Shown: positions 57,528-64,000 of the stretch, piece after piece
How positions within the stretch are numbered: the stretch's first letter is position 1
Layout: each line of letters starts with the position of its first letter
NCBI RefSeq assembly: GCF_024713945.1
Contig: NC_134677.1
Span: 1,801,001 to 1,865,000 of the forward strand
DNA: 64,000 nucleotides
Reading direction: 5' to 3'
Source: Dermatophagoides farinae
Lineage: Eukaryota > Arthropoda > Arachnida > Sarcoptiformes > Pyroglyphidae
Program-made: the position numbers and the translations under genes
The notes under the pieces: model-generated
The model's database searches: none
What the model was told of the DNA's origin: nothing
The model's input: the letters and a program-made list of their open reading frames with translations, nothing else

Positions 57528-59185
57528 TTGAAATAAAAAATAAAATAAACTTATAGAAAATCATCTTTTACGATCATTGGTCATCAAAATTGATAAAGAA
57601 ATTAAAAACAAAGAAAAAAATCCTAAATAATAATATTATAATTGACCACAACAACAACAACAACAACAACCACATTATCATGTGAATTGTTCACAATTTC
57701 TTTTTATTTGTTTATTTTTCTCGAATCTAGTTTTTATTTAACGAAAACAAACAAAACAAATGAAAACAAAGACACGCCAAAAAAATAAAAAACAAAAAAA
57801 AAGAATAACAATTTTGTCGTTTACTGAAAAACAACAATCGCACACACACACACACAGACACATTTGGATTGATCTAATCACCAAAGTACAACAAAAAAAA
57901 AAAAAAAAAAAAATAAAATTAAAATTTCTCAATCCCTTCAATTCCCTTCATTCACTTTTCATCAACCACTTTATTTACCTAGTATCTGGTTTTTTTCTAT
58001 GTTCTGTTCTGTTCTGTTTTTTTTTTTGTTGTTGTTGAAATCAGAACTCTCTTTTTTTTCTCTTTTAGTTTATCAAAGTAATTAAAAAAAATGCTGATAA
58101 CGCTACCTGATATATTTGGAATAGTAAAAAAAAAACAACTGGAACAACAGCAGCAACAACAACAACAACAACAAACTGGACAAAACAAAACACAAAATGG
58201 ATTCAATAGAAATGTCCGAAAAGACAAATTACCTGAATGTGTGTGTGTGTGTGTGAGTACACATTTCACATTTGTTCCTTTTTTTTCTGTAAAAAGAAAA
58301 GAAAAGAAAAGATTCACCGTTTTTTTTTGTCATTCATTCTTCACCACTCACATTCATCATCAACGCATCACTTAATAATGATGATAATAATAAATTCGTA
58401 TTGTTGTTATATCATCACTACCACTATATAATGATAATGATGATGATGATGATGATGGACGGTTGGATGTCATAAACGTTGTTGTTGTTGTTGTTGTTGC
58501 TGTTATTTTTTTTCACAGTAGGAACACGTTTATAGTTCGTAATTTGTTCTCATTTTGTTCATACTATCTTTGTAGTTCTTTTTATCTACTTTCTGGTCTA
58601 TTATTATTATTCTTGCTTGAAATGTTCACACACACACACACACACACAGTAGTGTAATGTAAGAGTTAGCCTCATTATAAATTTTGAATCATTCTTATGG
58701 TGTGAGTTATACACACACACACACACACACACAGATCGGGTTAAATCATTGACATGAATCGGTTATCATCATTATTGTTTGTTAAAATAATGAAAAGTTT
58801 AGAAAACTGTGGTCACCATCATATGGATAAATTGAAATGAAATTTTTCTTTTTTTTTCTGTTAAAAAAAAAGAAGAAATTATCAGATTTTAAGTAGCCAA
58901 AAAGAGAGAGCGAAAAAAAGTAAAGGATTCGGAAAGAGAGAGAGAGAGAAAGCGATGTTCATCATCATCTATATAAATAGATGCTAAATAGAAGAATTGA
59001 ATTTTTTTCTTTAAATTCAAGTGAAAAATAAAATGTTTTTTCTTTCTTTTTCGCACTCATTTACATCTGTTGTATAATGAATTTTGATAATTTTTTTCTG
59101 AATATTTCAGCGCACTAAATGGATTAATTAATTAAATTAAATTAATCAATCAGTGAAAATAAATAATCAATTAATAAATGAATAA
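57528..59185. other. Intergenic, microsatellite-rich
   Basis: (CAA)n near 57648-57670, (CA)n near 57841-57856, (CAA/CAG)n near 58146-58173, (GTT)n near 58480-58499, and two (CA)n runs near 58626-58648 and 58711-58732. No coding exon with protein-like sequence is seen. Confidence 0.5.
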
Positions 59186-59876
59186 ATGATAATGATAATG
59201 AAAACCATTCAGCCATCAGTGAATCATCATTTGATGATTAATGATTTTTTCATCTATATTCTAATTATATTAATAAAATTTGAAATTATTCGATCATCAT
59301 CATATTTATATTATGTAAGTGCCAGTCAATATGAACCGGTTGTTCAATCATCAATACATCAACATTCACTTCATCAACAACAACAACAACCATTACATTT
59401 GATTGATAATCAAACACAACATTCAAATGTTCAAACCAATGGTTGGACACCGGTAATTACAACGACAACGGCTACTATTGCCAATAATAATAATAATAAT
59501 AAAAATAGTGGCTACAATCATGGCCATTCGGCGACAATTTTATCGTATACAGCTCTTAATCCATCAATGCAACAAAAATCCATATCAATGGCCAGTGATT
59601 CGGCATCATCAAATATTGTTGCAAAAGTTGTTCCATTAATCACATCGAATAATAATAATAATAATAATATTGATCAACAAAATTCAATCAACATTTCATC
59701 ACAATATTTAGCATCGGAATCGATTTCAAGAAATAGTTATCAAACACCACAGAATGCTTATATGATACATCCAGCTAAATATAAACAAGCATTTTTTCCA
59801 TCAGAATCGATACGAACAGAAAATTTGAATAAAAATGTTAAAAATTTACCATTTTCCTTTGCATAAACGTAAAACC

Positions 59877-59919
<43 letters not shown>

Positions 59920-62175
59920 TGAAAGGAAATAATAAAATAATCAATTCAGATGTTATGCCAATACCGATGATAAAACCACATAGACATGGTGCAACATTAG
60001 GATTTAATCTACCTGAACAAGGATTAACATTATATTTGGATATAAATGAATTGGCCACCAAACCAATGGCACAGAATATTGGTTTAAAAGTTGTTGCACA
60101 TAATAAAAATAAACACCAAAAAGATCCAAATGATGGTGATGATATTGATGACGATGACAATGATGATGATGACGGTGATGATAATGATAGTTTTGTTAAA
60201 ATGGAAAATTCAAATCGTTTCAACAATAATAACAAAAACATAACATCATCATCAATAATATCCGTACAACAAACGAAAACAGATGATGCCATTCAACAAA
60301 AACATAATGGTCCAGATGGTCCGAAAAAAATTGTTGTGAAGAAAGCAAAATTTCGTTATCAAATGACCAATGATTCGGTGAGAAAACCATTTAAAGTTGT
60401 AGCGAAAAAAGCCAATGATTTGTACAATAATGAAAGGTTATTATCACCAATGCAGGCTAGATTATCTCAACAACAACAACAACAGCAACAAAATACAACC
60501 ATGGCCACCACCACCATGAATAGTTTGAATAATTTTGTTACATTCAATGATCGATACAAAATGATCAATCGTACGGATATACCACCAAGTGCATCACGAA
60601 TTCCAAATACATATAGTTCATATAAAAATGATCAATATCAAGTAGACATGGCAAGCAACAATAAAAATGATGATTTACAACAGAAATTAATGGAAAGAAA
60701 AAATGAAAGAGAAATTATTACATTTGGTGATGATGATGATGATGATGATGATGTTGACAACAACAATGATGATCATGGAACAAATATTGGATTTCCATTA
60801 AATTACGATCCAAACGATGATGATGATGTTGACAATGATGAAGATATTGCCGAACATAAACATGATATAATGCGTGCAACAACTCAGATTCCTCTGGAAA
60901 CAACAACATTTTGGATGGCAAGAAATCTAAAAGACACAAATTCATATTTAAATGAACCAAATGATCTGGTTACGAATGGTAACACTTTGGAGGCAAAAGT
61001 TCGTAAACAAGAAATGATTGATAATGAATTGGTTGCACAAATGCAGCTATTGTTGGAGAAAAGTACCAAATTGATTGATTTGTCTGCCAATACTTGTGCG
61101 GAAAAAATGATGCAATGTAATTCACGTGATATTTGTGCAACAGGAACCGTTTCAATCATAGCCAATACATCGACAACAATACGTGAAATTGCTCAACAAT
61201 TAGATGCACATCTAATTCTTAATGAAGTATCCAATTTATTCGAAAATGAATTGCAAGATTTTATGGATTTTTCCACTAAAGGATATACAATAATTCTGCC
61301 ATCAAATGATGCTGTTCGTCATTTACCACCGAATCTATTGAAACGTTGGCGTAAAAATATGGAAACATTCATGTTGAATGGCTATCTAATTGAAGGCATT
61401 CATACTATCGAATCTTTATCCAATAACATGATGATTTCAACTCGTGGTAAAACAAAACTAATCATTAATCGACCATTCAATAAAACATTTACAATCAATG
61501 GACAACGTGTGATACATGCAAATCAGAAAACATCAAACAATGGCCTAGTACATGTGATTGATGGATTACTTTATCCAGGTTCAGATAAAGATATAATTGA
61601 TACTTTGAAAGCTTGTGGACGTTTTGATGGTTTCGTCACTTTAGTCGAAGGAACTGGTTTTGCTGATCTTCTCCGTAAAGATGGACCATTCACTGTATTT
61701 GTGCCTAGTAATGATGCATTACAAAAAGTTCCGGATACTGATCTAGAAGTGATACGACGAAATATGACAGCTTTGAAAGGTTTGAAATGAGTATAAATGA
61801 GCTATGATTTTTTAATTTTATCATTCTAGAATTCCTGATGTATCATGTTGCACAAGGAGCTTATTATAGTCAAGATTTAAGAGATGGACAATTTATACCA
61901 TCAATTCTTAGCGAACAATATTTACAGGCTGGTGTCCGTGTTGATGGATGTTCACGTAAGTTGATCATTATATTAAACAATTTGAATTCAATCAAAAATT
62001 TTTCTAAATAATCTTCTCGATCTTTTTGACAGGACGATTAGTCGAAGTGAATGTATCACCATTATATCGTGCCGATATTGCAGCATCGAATGGTGTTATT
62101 CATGTTATTGATTGGATTCTTAAACCGGATGATAGAGATTGGTGTGATGGCATTATATTACCAAAACGTCGATAA
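59186..62175 (+). CDS. Secreted fasciclin (FAS1) domain protein with long disordered N-terminus
   Basis: A signal-like hydrophobic stretch (FFIYILIILIKFEII) follows the start at 59186. About 600 residues of Q/N/S/D-rich disordered sequence come next, then two FAS1 domains: about 61140-61590 (LHLI-type region DAHLILNEVSNLF, YTIILPSNDAV, LVHVIDGLLY) and about 61600-62160 (RFDGFVTLVEGTGFADLL, GPFTVFVPSNDAL, YHVAQGAYYS, GVIHVIDWILKP). Exons end at 61779, then 61830-61955 and 62033-62175, all in phase. FAS1 proteins (fasciclin I, periostin, TGFBI) act in cell-matrix adhesion. The first frame runs 59186-59866 and the rest continues in another frame from about 59835. No phase-compatible intron is visible, so one coding frame change occurs near 59835-59866: an assembly indel or a genuine lesion. 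Four- or two-domain membership in TGFBI-like proteins cannot be decided. Confidence 0.75.
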
Positions 62176-62601
62176 TGTTGATGATCATTATTAAATATAA
62201 ACAAACAATTGTCTAAAATTTTATCATCATTCATTCATTCATTCATGAGTATATTTTAATAATAATAAAAAAAAGCGCAAATTATTTGAAATTTAAATTT
62301 AAAATTTCCATTAAATATTCGATAGATGGCATTCCTATACAAATTGAAAATGAAAATTTTTTTTTATTCAGCTGATCATGATCAGATGTTTGTTTGTTTT
62401 TTTTTTAGGTTCAAAATCTATTTCCACTTGAAGATGTCGTGACGTGTCTTGGTTATAATAATTCAATTTTCAGTGTTTGTTTTCAATTGATGATGATGAT
62501 GATTTTGAAGTTTTGAATGTGACAATATGTGTCCTTCATTGACAATCATTCAATAATCGATATATATTGTGCAATCATCCATTATCATTTTTTTTAAAAT
62601 A
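62176..62601. other. Intergenic between FAS1 and ADCK1 genes
   Basis: AT-rich, about 430 bp. It contains AATAAT-type 3'-end signals near 62259 and the ADCK1 leader. No coding exon is seen. Confidence 0.45.
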
Positions 62602-64000
62602 ATGTCTAGATTTTTAAAATTTTCAACATTTGCCGGTATTGGTGGCTACACTGGTTATGTTCTTCATCAAAATGATTGGTAAAATGTTGATGATTATATT
62701 TTATCAAATGGTTTTAAAGTTTTATTTTCATTTTATTGGCTAGGAATCCTCGACATATTGGTTTAGTACGATTCGGTGTAGCCGCATATACGGTCAGTCA
62801 GATTGCAATTGATTATAAATTTTCCGTATCAAAATTACGTGATGATTCAATGGAAACATTAGAAAAATGGTCCCAATGTCATCAACGTTCAGCTGATCGT
62901 TTATTAAAGTTATGTTGTACAAATGGTGGTGTATTTATCAAAGTAGGTCAACATATAGCAGCATTAGATTATCTTGTACCCAAAGAATATGTGAATACAT
63001 TGAAAATTCTACACAGTCAAGCACCAAGATCAAAATTTTCTGATATTAAAAAAGTAATTGAAAAAGAACTTGGTCAACAAATTGACGAAATATTCGATGA
63101 ATTTGATGAAAAAGCCATAGCATCAGCTTCATTAGCACAAGTTTATCGTGCAAAACTTCGAAATTCAAATGAAACTGTTGCCGTTAAAGTACAACATCCA
63201 AAAGTATTTCAACATAGTTTAGTCGATATTGCTACAATGGAATTTTTATTTAACGTTATCGATCGATTATTTCCCGATTTTTCATTCATGTGGCTTGTGA
63301 ATGAAACGAAACGTAATATACCAATGGAATTGGATTTCGTAAATGAAGCTAAAAATTCGGAAAAAATAGCTATATTATTAAAAGATTTACCATGGTTGAA
63401 AATACCTCATATCTATTGGAAACATACAACAAAAAGAGTTTTAATGATGGAATTTGTTGAAGGAACATCCATTACGGATAAAGAATTTTTCATTTCAAAT
63501 CGTATGAATTGTCAGGAAATAGCTAATCGTTTTGAAAATATGTATGGCCGAATGATTTATACATATGGTACCGTACATTGTGATCCACATCCCGGTAATG
63601 TTTTGGTGAAAAAAACTGGTAGCAAAGATTTTTACCTATATCTTCTTGACCATGGCCTTTATACGGTAATAAATTATTATTTATTTTGTTTTTCGAAAAA
63701 AAATATTGTTTTTTCCCACAACAATAGCAATTAACCGATGAATTTAGACAGAATTATTCAGCATTCTGGTTGGCAATATTTCGTGGTGATTTGAAACAAA
63801 TTCAAGAACGAGCCATTCTTATGGGTATCGATGAGAAAGACGCTCCATTATTGTCCTGTATGGTTACAGCTAAACCATGGTCAGCCATATCACGTGGTCT
63901 AGAAAATCGTCCCAAAGATCAGACTGTAATCAGTAAAGAGGTGATACAAAAAAAAACGTTGATTTGATTTCATTTTGTTAAATTTGTTTTTTTTTTTTGT
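62602..64000 (+). CDS. ADCK1: ADCK1, mitochondrial ABC1/UbiB atypical kinase (3' partial)
   Basis: Exons 62602-62678, 62744-63665 and 63728-63940, then a donor at 63941; the gene continues past the window. A short N-terminal segment with a hydrophobic GIGGYTGYVLH and basic residues suits a mitochondrial signal. The ABC1/UbiB kinase-like domain shows the diagnostic KxGQ motif (GVFIKVGQHIAALDYLVPKE), the Ala-rich loop ASASLAQVYRAKL, the Lys of VAVKVQHP, HCDPHPGNVLV and the metal-binding LLDHGLYT. These support ADCK1 over ADCK2/5. In flies and mammals ADCK1 acts at mitochondria in cristae and fusion control; its kinase activity is debated. All signature motifs are intact in the visible part. Confidence 0.93.

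Noticed and set aside
59835-61790. The FAS1-bearing frame as a separate gene starting at 59835
   Set aside because: It begins inside the preceding frame without its own signal peptide or leader, and both share the same disordered style, so one gene with a frame change is more likely.

Overview
The window is a compact, AT-rich arthropod nuclear genome segment. It has short spliceosomal introns (roughly 40-150 bp, GT..AG) and dense (CA)n and (GAT)n/(ATC)n microsatellites. Many proteins carry long Q/H/N/D/S homopolymer runs. The gene set (an NRF-6-like acyltransferase, a CYP4-like P450, an Hr83/NR2E-type nuclear receptor, a BEL/Pao element) fits an arthropod. The style and compactness suggest an acariform (dust-mite-like) mite; that species guess is inference.

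Layout from left to right: the 3' end of a single-pass membrane protein with a huge low-complexity tail (1-2920, +); a SET-MYND methyltransferase with an unusual C-terminal membrane anchor (3316-5247, +); an F-box/LRR protein (5539-7383, -); a USP19-type deubiquitinase (9080-13649, +); an NRF-6/acyltransferase-3 membrane protein (14368-16928, +) convergent with a CYP4-like P450 (16989-18915, -); and a TSSK-like kinase (20153-21511, -). Next comes an island of mobile-element remains. A short BEL/Pao LTR element with apparently identical 225-bp LTRs (22775-26526) sits in an older decayed coding remnant. Then follow ORC1 (27045-28645, +), the Sac2 phosphatase INPP5F (29481-34058, +), a 4.9-kb gene-poor microsatellite stretch, a 16-cysteine secreted protein (38916-40211, +), a receptor-type guanylyl cyclase with no visible ectodomain (41772-45831, +), an MRP4-type ABC transporter (45944-51579, -), an Hr83/NR2E-like nuclear receptor with no visible ligand-binding domain (55080-57527, +), a two-FAS1-domain protein (59186-62175, +), and the 5' part of the ADCK1 kinase (62602 to beyond the window, +).

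The genes are a mixture of housekeeping, signalling and detoxification functions with no operon-like logic. MRP4 exports cyclic nucleotides in mammals and lies tail-to-tail, 112 bp away, with a cGMP-producing cyclase; that is suggestive but may be chance. The most unusual points are domain losses or gains in otherwise recognisable families: a cyclase without ectodomain, a nuclear receptor without LBD, ORC1 without BAH, and a SMYD with a tail anchor and an altered cofactor motif. Exon boundaries were placed by hand from GT/AG sites, phase continuity and family similarity, without transcript data.
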